Position numbers and translations under genes: made by a program
Part shown: piece by piece, positions 55,219 to 63,926 of the stretch
Position numbering within the stretch: the first letter of the stretch is position 1
Layout: every line of letters starts with the position of its first letter
Assembly (NCBI GenBank): GCA_002356515.1
Contig: AP017605.1
Coordinates: 1,178,001 to 1,242,000, forward strand
Direction of reading: 5' to 3'
DNA from: Mesorhizobium loti
GTDB taxonomy: Bacteria > Pseudomonadota > Alphaproteobacteria > Rhizobiales > Rhizobiaceae
DNA: 64,000 bases
The notes under the pieces: generated by a model
Told to the model about the DNA's origin: nothing
The model's input: the letters and a program-made list of their open reading frames with translations, nothing else
The model's database searches: none

Positions 55219-56921
55219 CATCAACGGCCGAAAGCCATCACGGCTCCGAGCGCCATGGCGCACCCGATGAGGGTGATATCGATGTTGTCATCCTCGGCGC
55301 CGGCATCAACGGAGCCGGCCTGTTTCGCGATCTCAGCGCGCAGGGCGTCAGCTGCTGCATTGTCGACAAGGCGGATTTCGGCTCCGGCACCAGTGCGGCG
55401 CCGTCGCGCCTGATCCATGGCGGGCTTAAATATCTCGAAACCGGCGAATTCGGGCTGGTGGCGCAGTCGACGCTGGAGCGCAACCTGCTGCTCAAGAACG
55501 CTCCGCACTATGTCTCACCGCTGCCGACGGTCATTCCGATCTTCTCCTGGAGCAAGGGCATGTGGGCGGCGCTGCGCACGCTGCTGGGCTCGACCAGCGC
55601 GCCGCGCAGCCGAGGTGCTGTCCTCATCAAGATCGGCCTGATGATCTATGATTTCTACGGCTCCAGGCACCGGGTGATGCCGCGCCATCGGCTCGTCGGG
55701 CGCCGTCAGGCGCTGCGCGACATGCCGGCGCTGACCGGCTCGATCGTCGCCACCGGCACCTATTACGACGCCAAGATCACACACCCCGAACGGCTGGTGC
55801 TCGAGCTGATCGCCGACGGGCTGGAGGCCAATCCCAACTCCAGCGCGGCCAACTACACCGCGCTGGTCTCTTCCTCGAACGGAGTGCTGGCCTTCCGGCG
55901 GGAGAATGGCGGCGAATTCTCGCTGCGGCCGAGACTGGTCGTCAACGCCGCCGGCCCATGGATCGACCATGTCAACGCAGCACTCGGCGCGCCGTCCAAG
56001 ATGATCGGCGGCACCAAGGGCTCGCACATCCTGTTGAAGCACGATGCCCTGGTGCAAAGCCTGGCTGGGCGCATGCTCTATTTCGAGGCCGATGACGGCC
56101 GCATCTGCCTTGTCTACGACTATCTCGGCAAGGCGCTCGTCGGCTCGACGGATCTTGCGGCCGACAATCCGGATACGGTCCGCTGCGAGCCGGCGGAAAT
56201 CGATTATCTGCTGGAAAGAGTGCGCACACTGTTGCCGGGCATGCGGTTCGAACGCGACCAGATCGTCTATGCCTATAGCGGCATCAGGCCCCTGCCCGCA
56301 TCCGACGCCGCTTTCCCCGGCCTGATCAGCCGCGACCATTCGGCGCCGGTGGCGGAACCGGAGCCGTCGCGCCCCTTCCCGATCATCTCGCTGATCGGCG
56401 GCAAATGGACGACATTCCGCGGTTTCGCCGAGGAAGTCGCCGACACCGTGCTTGATCGTCTTGGCCGCGCCCGCAAAGTGACGACGCGCTCGATGCCGAT
56501 CGGCGGCGGCAAGGACTTCCCGGCCGACACAGCGGCGCGGTCGAGATGGCTGGTCAGTGCCGCATCGGCCTCAGGCATCGACCAGGCCCGCCTCGACCAG
56601 TTGCTGTCGCGCTATGGCACCAAGGCGTCGCGGATAGCCCGCCACCAGGGCGCATCGAGCAATGAAGACCGCTTGCCGGACTCGAGCGACTACAGCGTGT
56701 CGGAGATCGACTACATCGCTCGCAATGAATTCGTCGAACATCTCGCCGATATCGTCATGCGGCGCACGACCCTGGCGATCAGCGGTTCCCTGACGATAGG
56801 CGACTTGCAGCAGGTCGCCATCGTTGCTGGCCGGGCGATCGGCTGGACCCCGCAAAGGACCAGCGAGGAGATCGATCAAGTTGTCACGCAGCTCAACGGC
56901 GCCAATTTGATGGGGCTGTAA
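55215..56921 (+). CDS. FAD-dependent glycerol-3-phosphate/polyol-phosphate dehydrogenase-like protein
   Basis: This 568-residue GlpD-like flavoprotein oxidises glycerol 3-phosphate or a related polyol phosphate and feeds electrons to the quinone pool. The FAD loop is VVILGAGINGAGLFRDL (near 25-40), followed by CIVDKADFGSGTSAAPSRLIHGG; the substrate region includes PGKTYY-like segments (KALVGSTDLA) and YAYSGIRPLP. A C-terminal DAO_C-type domain follows about 390-560. The D-erythritol-1-phosphate dehydrogenase EryB of rhizobia and Brucella belongs to this family. It follows the DeoR gene with a 4-bp overlap. Confidence 0.88.
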   Translation: MTSTAESHHGSERHGAPDEGDIDVVILGAGINGAGLFRDLSAQGVSCCIVDKADFGSGTSAAPSRLIHGGLKYLETGEFGLVAQSTLERNLLLKNAPHYVSPLPTVIPIFSWSKGMWAALRTLLGSTSAPRSRGAVLIKIGLMIYDFYGSRHRVMPRHRLVGRRQALRDMPALTGSIVATGTYYDAKITHPERLVLELIADGLEANPNSSAANYTALVSSSNGVLAFRRENGGEFSLRPRLVVNAAGPWIDHVNAALGAPSKMIGGTKGSHILLKHDALVQSLAGRMLYFEADDGRICLVYDYLGKALVGSTDLAADNPDTVRCEPAEIDYLLERVRTLLPGMRFERDQIVYAYSGIRPLPASDAAFPGLISRDHSAPVAEPEPSRPFPIISLIGGKWTTFRGFAEEVADTVLDRLGRARKVTTRSMPIGGGKDFPADTAARSRWLVSAASASGIDQARLDQLLSRYGTKASRIARHQGASSNEDRLPDSSDYSVSEIDYIARNEFVEHLADIVMRRTTLAISGSLTIGDLQQVAIVAGRAIGWTPQRTSEEIDQVVTQLNGANLMGL

Positions 56922-57268
56922 CCGGAGCGCCGCGCCAAACTGGCCTGAGCGCGGCACCGCCACCTTGCCGGCTTGAAGCAACCGTATCACGGCATCTGTG
57001 AGATATTGTTGATTTCTAAAAACTCAATAAAATCAATAGCATTGCTCGATCTATGGCAGTCGTATGGTCACATGAATGTTACATTATCGGCGAAGTATCA
57101 CAGACATTGACGGTAATTTCACATCGATGTATGGTCGATTGCGTTGGAGGAGCACGCTGCGGGAGGGGTCGATGCAGCGGACCGACCGTCCAGCGGCTTA
57201 TGCGGCGCTTCACGCCAACAAAATGGAATGCCACCCCTCATCGCCGCCACTGCACAGGTCGTCACAGC
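56922..57268 (+). promoter_or_regulatory. Regulatory region of the ABC transporter operon
   Basis: The 347-bp gap holds no gene. It has -35 TTGACG (57107-57112), a 17-bp spacer and -10 TATGGT (57130-57135), inside a 46-bp block (57096-57141) shared with the kinase promoter. The conserved parts are TATCACA before the -35, ATTGACG, TTCACA in the spacer and TGTATG at the -10. A further partial motif GTATGGTCACATGAATGT lies upstream at 57062-57079. The predicted leader before DUF2291 is about 127 bp. Confidence 0.75.
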
Positions 57269-57928
57269 ATGAGTTCGCAGCCAGCAGCCACCACGATGAA
57301 CCGGCGAGGATCGCCTGGCCTGCGCTGGGTGGCCGTCGCGGTCGCGATCCTGGTGCTGCTCGGCGCGATGATCCTCGACACCAAGATCGTCATGATCGGC
57401 TCGGCCGAGGACACCCGCAAAGCCGCGTTTTCGCCGGAGGCGTTCGGCAAGGCTGAATTTCCGAACGTGCAATCCGCCGTGGAACAGCGCGCCGTCGATG
57501 CGCCGACGCTTGCCGCGGCCATCGCCAAGGACAAGGCGGCGGCGGAGAAACAATATGGCGTGCCGGCCAATGTCGGCACCGAATTCTCGGTCAAGTTCAC
57601 CGGTGTGGTCGGCGAAGGAAAGTCGGGCATCTACACCGTCAAGGTCGCCGACGTTCCGGACAATCTGGTCATTCGCGTCCAGACCGGGCCGGCGATCAAC
57701 GGCACCGATCTGCGCGACGCCACCGGCGCGATCACCTTCGGCCAGTTCACCAACCAGATCGAGTACCAGAACGCGGGCTCGGCCCTGAACAATGAGATGA
57801 AGAAGCAGGTGCTGTCGGCCATCGACAACACCCAGCTCACCGGCAAGACCATCTCGGTCGTCGGCGTCTTCAAGCTGATCAATCCCAAAGGCTGGCTGGT
57901 CGCGCCGGTGAAGCTGAGCGTCCAATGA
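57269..57928 (+). CDS. DUF2291 family protein
   Basis: This 219-residue protein has an N-terminal membrane segment (about 18-38, WVAVAVAILVLLGAMIL) and a DUF2291 domain. Conserved-looking parts are KIVMIGSAEDTRKAAFSPEAFG near the start and LTGKTISVVGVFKLINPKGW near the end. It is presumably periplasmic and membrane-anchored. It heads the sugar-type ABC transporter operon, the usual location of the family, with an ATGA overlap to the ATPase. Its role in transport is unknown. A later ATG at 57296 is an alternative start. Confidence 0.85.
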   Translation: MSSQPAATTMNRRGSPGLRWVAVAVAILVLLGAMILDTKIVMIGSAEDTRKAAFSPEAFGKAEFPNVQSAVEQRAVDAPTLAAAIAKDKAAAEKQYGVPANVGTEFSVKFTGVVGEGKSGIYTVKVADVPDNLVIRVQTGPAINGTDLRDATGAITFGQFTNQIEYQNAGSALNNEMKKQVLSAIDNTQLTGKTISVVGVFKLINPKGWLVAPVKLSVQ

Positions 57929-59505
57929 ATGCGGCGCCCGAGTTCGAGCCGGCGCCGGGCGACACCGTGCTTGCGGCCCGCCACATCGTAAAGACCTATG
58001 GCGGCACGCATGCGCTGAAAGGCGTCAATTTCGACATACGTCGCGGCAAGGTCACGACGCTGTTCGGCGAAAACGGTGCCGGCAAGTCGACATTGATGAA
58101 GATCCTGTCCGGCGTGACGACGCCGACTTCGGGAAGCATCGAGCTCGACGGCCAGTCCGTCACCTTCTCTTCCGCTTCCGACGCCCGCGATTGCGGCATC
58201 TCGATCATCCATCAGGAACTCAGCCTCGCGCCCAATCTCAGCGTGCGCGACAACATCTTCATGGGCCGGGAAATACGCGGCGCGACCGGCGTCGATTTTG
58301 CCGAGGAAGCCCGCCAGACGCGGCTGCTGATGGCCGAGCTCGAGGAAGACATCGATCCGCTGACGCTGGTCCAGGACCTGCGCCTGGGGCAGCAGCAGAT
58401 CGTCGAGATCGCGCGCGCGCTTTCGGTCGATTCGCGCATCCTGATCATGGATGAGCCGACTTCGGCGCTGAGCGCCACCGAGGTCGAGGTGCTGTTCAGG
58501 GTGATCCGCGACCTGACCGCCCGCGGCGTTTCGATCGTCTACATCTCGCACCACCTTGAGGAGGCGTTGCAGATCACCGACTATGCCGTGGTGCTCAGGG
58601 ACGGCGCGATCACCGCGACGGCCAACGCCAGGCACATCAACCTCGAATGGATCGTCCGCAACATGGTGGGCGAGAACTTCGACCTCGGCTCGCCGCCCAC
58701 CGGCTATGCCTTCGGCGAGGTCGCTCTGTCGGTCGAGGACGTCAGCGTCGCCGATGCCTCGAGTTCGGAACGGTCCGTGGTCGACAGGCTGTCGCTTGCC
58801 GTGCGCAGCGGCGAGATCGTCTGCATCTATGGGCTGATGGGCGCCGGGCGCACCGAATTGCTGGAATGCATCGCCGGGCGCCTGCAGCCATCGGGCGGGC
58901 GCATCCTGCTCGAAGGCAACGACATCTCCCGCCTCGGAATTGCCGAACGCATCGCCCGGGGGCTCGTCCTGGTGCCCGAGGACCGCCAGCGCGACGGCCT
59001 GGTGCAGACCATGTCGGTCGGCGCCAACCTGTCGCTCGCCAGCATCGGATCCTTCGTCAGGGGAATGTTCTTGTCGCGCTCGCAGGAGCGGTCGCTGGTC
59101 GAAGCCTCCATCCGCGACGTGCACGTCAAGACCGCGGGCGGCAGCGCGCCCATCGGCTCGCTGTCCGGCGGCAACCAGCAAAAGGTCGTCATCGGCAAGA
59201 TGCTGACCACCAATCCCAAGGTCATGCTGCTAGACGAGCCGAGCCGCGGCATCGACATCGGCGCCAAGGCGGAGGTGTTCCGGCTGCTCAGCGAACGGGC
59301 GGCCCGCGGGCTCGCCGTCGTCTTCTCGACCTCGGAAGTCGCCGAATGCCTGAGCATCGCGCACCGGATCATCGTCATGCATCGCGGCAGGATCTCGGCC
59401 GAATTCACTGCCGATGCCACGAAGGAAGAGATCATGGCCGCTTCCGGCGAGGCCGTGGTCTCCGACCATGAAGAACACAGGAGCCACCACCGTGACCGAC
59501 GCTAG
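57925..59505 (+). CDS. Carbohydrate ABC transporter ATP-binding protein (RbsA/XylG type)
   Basis: This 526-residue protein contains two fused ABC ATPase modules, the form used by ribose/xylose-type importers. The first module has GENGAGKST and a normal LRLGQQQIVEIAR signature and Walker B LIMDEPTSAL. The second lacks a standard Walker A (GLMGAGRTELL), as is normal for the second module of RbsA-type proteins, and has SGGNQQK and MLLDEPSRGID. It overlaps the DUF2291 and permease genes by 4 and 14 bp. Import of a polyol or monosaccharide is inferred from the neighbours. Confidence 0.94.
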   Translation: MNAAPEFEPAPGDTVLAARHIVKTYGGTHALKGVNFDIRRGKVTTLFGENGAGKSTLMKILSGVTTPTSGSIELDGQSVTFSSASDARDCGISIIHQELSLAPNLSVRDNIFMGREIRGATGVDFAEEARQTRLLMAELEEDIDPLTLVQDLRLGQQQIVEIARALSVDSRILIMDEPTSALSATEVEVLFRVIRDLTARGVSIVYISHHLEEALQITDYAVVLRDGAITATANARHINLEWIVRNMVGENFDLGSPPTGYAFGEVALSVEDVSVADASSSERSVVDRLSLAVRSGEIVCIYGLMGAGRTELLECIAGRLQPSGGRILLEGNDISRLGIAERIARGLVLVPEDRQRDGLVQTMSVGANLSLASIGSFVRGMFLSRSQERSLVEASIRDVHVKTAGGSAPIGSLSGGNQQKVVIGKMLTTNPKVMLLDEPSRGIDIGAKAEVFRLLSERAARGLAVVFSTSEVAECLSIAHRIIVMHRGRISAEFTADATKEEIMAASGEAVVSDHEEHRSHHRDRR

Positions 59506-60634
59506 CCCCGATCGCAGCCGCTCCCCGAGGGTTTCGCCAAGGGTTTCGACCGACGGCTTCAGCCTGGCCAAGCTTCTGCTGGAGGGCCGCGCCTTCTTCG
59601 CGCTGATCGCGATCATCATCGTCTTCTCGCTGCTGTCTCCCTACTACTTCTCGGTCGGCAATTTCCTGACCATGGCCTCGCATGTCGCCATCTTCGGCAT
59701 ACTGGCGGTCGGCATGCTGCTGGTCATCCTCAATGGCGGCATCGACCTGTCGGTCGGCTCGACGCTGGGCTTCTCCGGCGTGATCGCCGGCTTCCTGATG
59801 CAGGGCGTGCAGCTGACCTCGTTCGGCGTCATCCTCTACCCGCCGGTCTGGGTCGTCGTGGTGCTGGTCTGCGTGCTCGGCGCCCTGGTCGGCCTGGTCA
59901 ACGGCGTTCTCATCGCCTGGCTGAAGGTGCCCGCCTTCGTCGCCACGCTCGGCATGCTCTACGTCGTGCGCGGCGCGGCGCTGCTGATGACCAACGGCCT
60001 GACCTACAACGATCTCGGCGGCAAGCCGGAACTCGGCAACACAGGCTTCGAGTGGCTCGGCTTCAACCGCCTGCTCGACATCCCGATCGGCGTGCTGGTC
60101 ATGGCCGTCATTGCCCTCATCGGCAGCATCATCCTCAACCGCACCGCCTTCGGCCGCTGGCTCTACGCTTCCGGCGGCAACGAACGCGCCGCCGAACTCT
60201 CCGGCGTGCCGGTCAAGCAGGTGCAGGTCTCGGTCTATATGCTCTCCGGCATTTGCGCGGCGGTGGCCGGTCTTATCCTATCGTCCGAACTGACCTCGGC
60301 GGGACCAACCGCCGGCACCTCATACGAGCTCACGGCAATTGCCGCCGTCGTCATCGGCGGTGCGGCTCTGACCGGTGGCCGGGGCAACATCCGCGGCACG
60401 CTGGTCGGTGCCTTCGTGATCGGCTTCCTGTCCGATGGTCTGGTGATCATCGGCGTCTCTGCCTATTGGCAAACAGTGTTCACCGGCGCGGTCATCGTGT
60501 TGGCGGTGCTGCTCAACGCCATCCAGTATCGCCGCCGCGTCAAGCTTCCGAGCCCGACCGGCGGCTCGCCCACTTCTCCACAAAAGGACAAGGCCACAAC
60601 GGCCGATCCCGCCCTCGAGAAGACTGCCGGTTGA
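59492..60634 (+). CDS. Carbohydrate ABC transporter permease (RbsC type)
   Basis: This 380-residue inner-membrane permease of the BPD_transp_2 family has about ten hydrophobic helices. The family pattern LNGGIDLSVGSTLGFSGVIAG (about 80-100) and the C-terminal TGGRGNIRGTLVGAF are present. The GTG at 59492 has AGGAG 8 bp upstream and is preferred to an ATG 24 bp earlier that lacks a ribosome-binding site. The polar C-terminal tail (about 350-380) is unusually long and proline/threonine-rich. It works with the ATPase and the binding protein around it. Confidence 0.93.
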   Translation: MTDASPDRSRSPRVSPRVSTDGFSLAKLLLEGRAFFALIAIIIVFSLLSPYYFSVGNFLTMASHVAIFGILAVGMLLVILNGGIDLSVGSTLGFSGVIAGFLMQGVQLTSFGVILYPPVWVVVVLVCVLGALVGLVNGVLIAWLKVPAFVATLGMLYVVRGAALLMTNGLTYNDLGGKPELGNTGFEWLGFNRLLDIPIGVLVMAVIALIGSIILNRTAFGRWLYASGGNERAAELSGVPVKQVQVSVYMLSGICAAVAGLILSSELTSAGPTAGTSYELTAIAAVVIGGAALTGGRGNIRGTLVGAFVIGFLSDGLVIIGVSAYWQTVFTGAVIVLAVLLNAIQYRRRVKLPSPTGGSPTSPQKDKATTADPALEKTAG

Positions 60635-60666
60635 CCGGCGCGATTGCTAACCAAAGGAGGAACTCT

Positions 60667-61620
60667 ATGTATCGCAGTGCCAGAATTCTGATGCTCTCGG
60701 CCTTCGCCCTGGCCGCACCGATCGTCGCGGCAAGCGCGGCGTCGGCCGGTGGCCTCATCTCGATCATCGTCATCGATCCCGCTAACCCCTACTGGCTCAC
60801 TGAAGGCAATGTCGCCAAGGCCGAAGCCGAGAAGCTCGGCTACACCGCGACCGTCGGCGCCTCCAAGGCCGACACCAACACCGAGAGCAAGCTGATCGAC
60901 ACGGCGATCACCAACAAGTCCGTGGCCATCATCCTTGACCCGGCCGATGCCAGCGGCTCGATCGGCGCTGTGAAGAAGGCGATCGCCGCCAACATCCCGG
61001 TCTTCCTCGTCAATGCCGAGATCAACCAGGAGGGCCTCGCCAAGGCGCAGCTTGTCTCGAACAACGCCCAGGGCGCAGCACTTGGCGGCCAGCAATGGGT
61101 GACGGCCATCGGCGAGAAGGGCAACTATGTCGAACTGCTCGGCGCGCCATCCGACAACAACGCCGCGACACGGTCTAACGGCTACGAGACCGTGATCAGC
61201 CAGTATCCCGACCTCAAGAAGGTCGGCTCGGAAGTCGCCAACTGGGACCGCACCCAGGGCCACGACAAGATGCAGAGCCTGCTCCAGGCTCATCCCGACA
61301 TCATCGGCGTGACCAGCGGCAATGACGAGATGGCGCTCGGTGCGATCGCGGCACTGAAAGAGGCTGGAAAACTGTCGAGCATCAAGGTCGGCGGCTTCGA
61401 TGGCTCGCCGGACGCTGTCGCCGCCATCAAGGCCGGCGACCTGCAATACACCGTGCTGCAGCCGGTGGCCGTCTACTCGGCGAAGGCCGTGCAGCAGGCG
61501 GACTCCTTTATCAAGACCGGCAAGACGGGTGCTGCGACCGAGAAGCAGCTGTTCGACTGCCTGCTCATCACCAAGGACAATGTCGACAAGTACACGGCTC
61601 CGTTCACGCTCTCGGAGTAA
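60667..61620 (+). CDS. Sugar ABC transporter substrate-binding protein (RbsB type)
   Basis: This 317-residue periplasmic binding protein has a signal peptide (about 1-27, ending ASAASAGG) and a Peripla_BP_4 fold with the repeats GLISIIVIDPANPYW and KSVAIILDPADASGS. It lies 32 bp after the permease gene with an AAAGGAGG ribosome-binding site 6 bp before the ATG, the strongest in the operon, fitting the need for excess binding protein. The ligand is not determined, but the kinase and dehydrogenase upstream suggest a polyol such as erythritol or a pentitol. Confidence 0.94.
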   Translation: MYRSARILMLSAFALAAPIVAASAASAGGLISIIVIDPANPYWLTEGNVAKAEAEKLGYTATVGASKADTNTESKLIDTAITNKSVAIILDPADASGSIGAVKKAIAANIPVFLVNAEINQEGLAKAQLVSNNAQGAALGGQQWVTAIGEKGNYVELLGAPSDNNAATRSNGYETVISQYPDLKKVGSEVANWDRTQGHDKMQSLLQAHPDIIGVTSGNDEMALGAIAALKEAGKLSSIKVGGFDGSPDAVAAIKAGDLQYTVLQPVAVYSAKAVQQADSFIKTGKTGAATEKQLFDCLLITKDNVDKYTAPFTLSE

Positions 61621-61629
61621 GAAACCGAC

Positions 61630-61655
61630 GAGGGGTGGCCTTTCGGTCGCCCCTC
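61630..61655 (+). terminator. Hairpin after the ABC operon
   Basis: GAGGGGTGGCC (61630-61640) pairs imperfectly with GGTCGCCCCTC (61645-61655) 10 bp after the stop. There is no long T run, so this is a weak or Rho-assisted terminator. Confidence 0.6.
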
Positions 61656-61674
61656 TCCTGTTCCCGCCGATCAC

Positions 61675-62016
61675 TCAGCCCGCATCGATCTCCGCCTGCA
61701 GCGCATCCATATGCGTCGCCGCTGCGGCGGTCGCTGCGCGCTCGATGGCGCGGAAACGGCTGACCACCGCCAGGCCGATGGCCGTCAGCTGCGCGCCGCC
61801 GCCCTTGCGGCCGCCGGTCTGTGCCGCAACCAACGGCTTGCCGAACACCCGGTTCATGTCCTCGACCAAGTCCCAGGCGTGCTTGTAGGACATTTCCATG
61901 CCGCGCGCGGCGGCCGAGATCGAGCCAAACGTGGCGATGTGCTCCAGAAGCTCGATCTTGCCCGGACCAATCCGCCCGTCTGGATCGAGATTTATCCGCA
62001 AGCTCAGCGATGGCAT
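61675..62016 (-). CDS. ModE-like winged-helix regulator (DNA-binding domain only)
   Basis: This 113-residue protein matches the N-terminal winged helix of ModE: GPGKIELLEHIATFGSISAAARGMEMSYKHAWDLVEDMN (about residues 17-55, shown in parts: GSISAAARGMEMSYK and HAWDLVEDMN). It ends soon after the wing with AIERAATAAAA and lacks the two molybdate-binding domains of full-length ModE. It is 76 bp downstream of modC on the same strand. It may sense molybdate indirectly or act as a partner of another protein. Confidence 0.85.
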   Translation of the reverse strand: MPSLSLRINLDPDGRIGPGKIELLEHIATFGSISAAARGMEMSYKHAWDLVEDMNRVFGKPLVAAQTGGRKGGGAQLTAIGLAVVSRFRAIERAATAAAATHMDALQAEIDAG

Positions 62017-62092
62017 CTTTGCTCCTCCGCGGTCACCTCCACTTCGGCAAAACCGCTATTCCAAAATAATATAGCGCCGATCGCCGCACCTG

Positions 62093-63205
62093 TCAGCCAT
62101 CGACCTCGAGCGGCAGGCCGGCGCCGGTGTTGGCCTGGTCGAAGCTCACTGTCTTGACCACCGCGAAAACCTTGCCGCCGAGCCGCAGCTTCAGCGCCTG
62201 CCGCGACTGTTCGGTGATGCGGGCCAGTACCGTTGCGCCATTGCAGTCGATGCCGACCTCGACCGCCGGCCCCTCGCCCGGGCGGATCGCGACGATCGTA
62301 CCTTGCAGGATGTTGAGCGCGCTGAGGCCCGTCGGCCTCTCCGTGGCGATCATCACATCACGGGCACGAATGCGGACACGCACGGGAGCGCCGGGCTTCA
62401 TTGCAAGGCGCGGCACACGGATCTCGCCGGCGGCCGAGCCGAGCACGGTCATGCCGAACACCTCATCGTGACTCAGCACTTTCGTGTCCAGCACCGCCCC
62501 GCCCTCGCCGCGCTCCTCCGCCGGCAGCAGGTCGAGCCTTTGCATCACCGCCTCGGTCGGACCGCTGGCAACGACCTTGCCTTGCGCCAGCATCACCACG
62601 TCGCTCGCCAGCCGCGCCACTTCGGCGATGGAATGGCTGACATAGACGATCGGGATCTTCGTCTCGTCGCGCAGCCGTTCGATATAGGGCAGGATCTCCG
62701 CCTTGCGCGCCTCGTCGAGCGAGGCCAGCGGCTCGTCCATGAGCAGAAGTTTCGGACTGGCGAGCAGCGCCCGGCCGATCGCCACGCGCTGCTTCTCGCC
62801 GCCGGAGAGTCTTGCCGGGCGCCGCCCAAGCAGCGGACCGATGCCGAGCAGTTCGACAACGGCATCCATCTCGGCGTAGCGCTCTGATGGCGGCGTGAAC
62901 CAGCGGCCGTAGCGCAGATTGCTGGCCACGCTCATATGCGGGAACAGCCGCGCGTCCTGGAACACCATGCCGATCCGGCGCCTGTGCTTCGGCACGAAAA
63001 TGCCGGCATCGGTATCGACCAGCACGCGGCCGTCGACCGCGATGCGGCCCTTGTCGGGCCGGATCAGCCCGGCGATCATGTTGATGAGCGAGGTCTTACC
63101 GGAGCCTGACGGCCCGAACAGCGCCGTCAGCCGCCCGGCGCTCTCGAAGCGCGCCTCGATGGCGACATCGCCGAGCTGGTGGCCGATGTCGACGAGGACG
63201 CTCAT
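62093..63205 (-). CDS. modC: Molybdate ABC transporter ATP-binding protein
   Basis: ModC energises molybdate import. The 370-residue protein has Walker A GPSGSGKTS (31-39), the LSGGEKQR signature (about 133-140), Walker B LLLMDEPLASLD, and a C-terminal TOBE/molbindin domain (about 290-360) with SALNILQGTIVAI, which can bind oxyanion. It overlaps modB by 4 bp. The order modA-modB-modC reads right to left, followed by a ModE-like gene. Confidence 0.95.
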   Translation of the reverse strand: MSVLVDIGHQLGDVAIEARFESAGRLTALFGPSGSGKTSLINMIAGLIRPDKGRIAVDGRVLVDTDAGIFVPKHRRRIGMVFQDARLFPHMSVASNLRYGRWFTPPSERYAEMDAVVELLGIGPLLGRRPARLSGGEKQRVAIGRALLASPKLLLMDEPLASLDEARKAEILPYIERLRDETKIPIVYVSHSIAEVARLASDVVMLAQGKVVASGPTEAVMQRLDLLPAEERGEGGAVLDTKVLSHDEVFGMTVLGSAAGEIRVPRLAMKPGAPVRVRIRARDVMIATERPTGLSALNILQGTIVAIRPGEGPAVEVGIDCNGATVLARITEQSRQALKLRLGGKVFAVVKTVSFDQANTGAGLPLEVDG

Positions 63206-63906
63206 TCGATATCCATCCGACGCCCGACTCGCCGCGCCAGCACTTCCGAGGCGACCAGCGCCGCCATCGAGATGACGATCGAGATCAAGGTCAGTCGCAG
63301 CGCGCCCTCATCGCCGCCCGGCACCTGCGTGAACGTGTAGATCGCCGAGGGCAGTGTCTGCGTCTCATTGGGAATGTTGGAGACAAAGGTGATCGTCGCG
63401 CCGAACTCGCCCATCGCCTTGGCGAAGGCCAGGATGGCGCCGGCGATCAGGCCGGGCAGGATCAGCGGCAGCGTGATGGTGGCGAACACCCACAGAGGAT
63501 TGGCGCCCAACGTCCCCGCCGCCGCCTCCATCTTGCGGTCCACCGCTTCGATCGACAGCCGGATCGCCCGCACCATCAGCGGAAAGCCCATGACGGCGCA
63601 AGCCAGCGCCGCACCCGTCCAGCGAAACGAGAAGACGATGCCGAAATGCTCGGCCAGGAAGGCGCCCGCCGGACCGCGCTTGCCGAAGGTAAGCAGCAAG
63701 AGATAGCCGGTCACCACGGGCGGCAGGATCAGCGGCAGGTGGACCACGCCGTTGAGCAGCGTCTTGCCCCAGAATTGTCCGCGGGCAAGCAACAGGGCAA
63801 TCAAGATGCCCGGCGGTAGGCTGAAAAGCATCGCCACGGTCGCCACCTTGATGGACAGCCGGACCGCATTCCATTCGTCGGGAGTGAGGTCCAGCAGCCA
63901 GGTCAT
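63202..63906 (-). CDS. modB: Molybdate ABC transporter permease
   Basis: ModB is the inner-membrane permease. At 234 residues it has five or six hydrophobic helices and the EAA-type loop MEAAAGTLGANPLWVFATITLPLILPG (its key residues EAAxxxG at about 135-142). The start MTWLLDLTPDEWNAV is the normal N-terminus. The ATG of modC overlaps its stop. The gap to the modA stop is about 20 bp, so the three genes form one operon. Confidence 0.94.
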   Translation of the reverse strand: MTWLLDLTPDEWNAVRLSIKVATVAMLFSLPPGILIALLLARGQFWGKTLLNGVVHLPLILPPVVTGYLLLLTFGKRGPAGAFLAEHFGIVFSFRWTGAALACAVMGFPLMVRAIRLSIEAVDRKMEAAAGTLGANPLWVFATITLPLILPGLIAGAILAFAKAMGEFGATITFVSNIPNETQTLPSAIYTFTQVPGGDEGALRLTLISIVISMAALVASEVLARRVGRRMDIE

Positions 63907-63926
63907 ATTGCGCTATCGGGCCCTTT

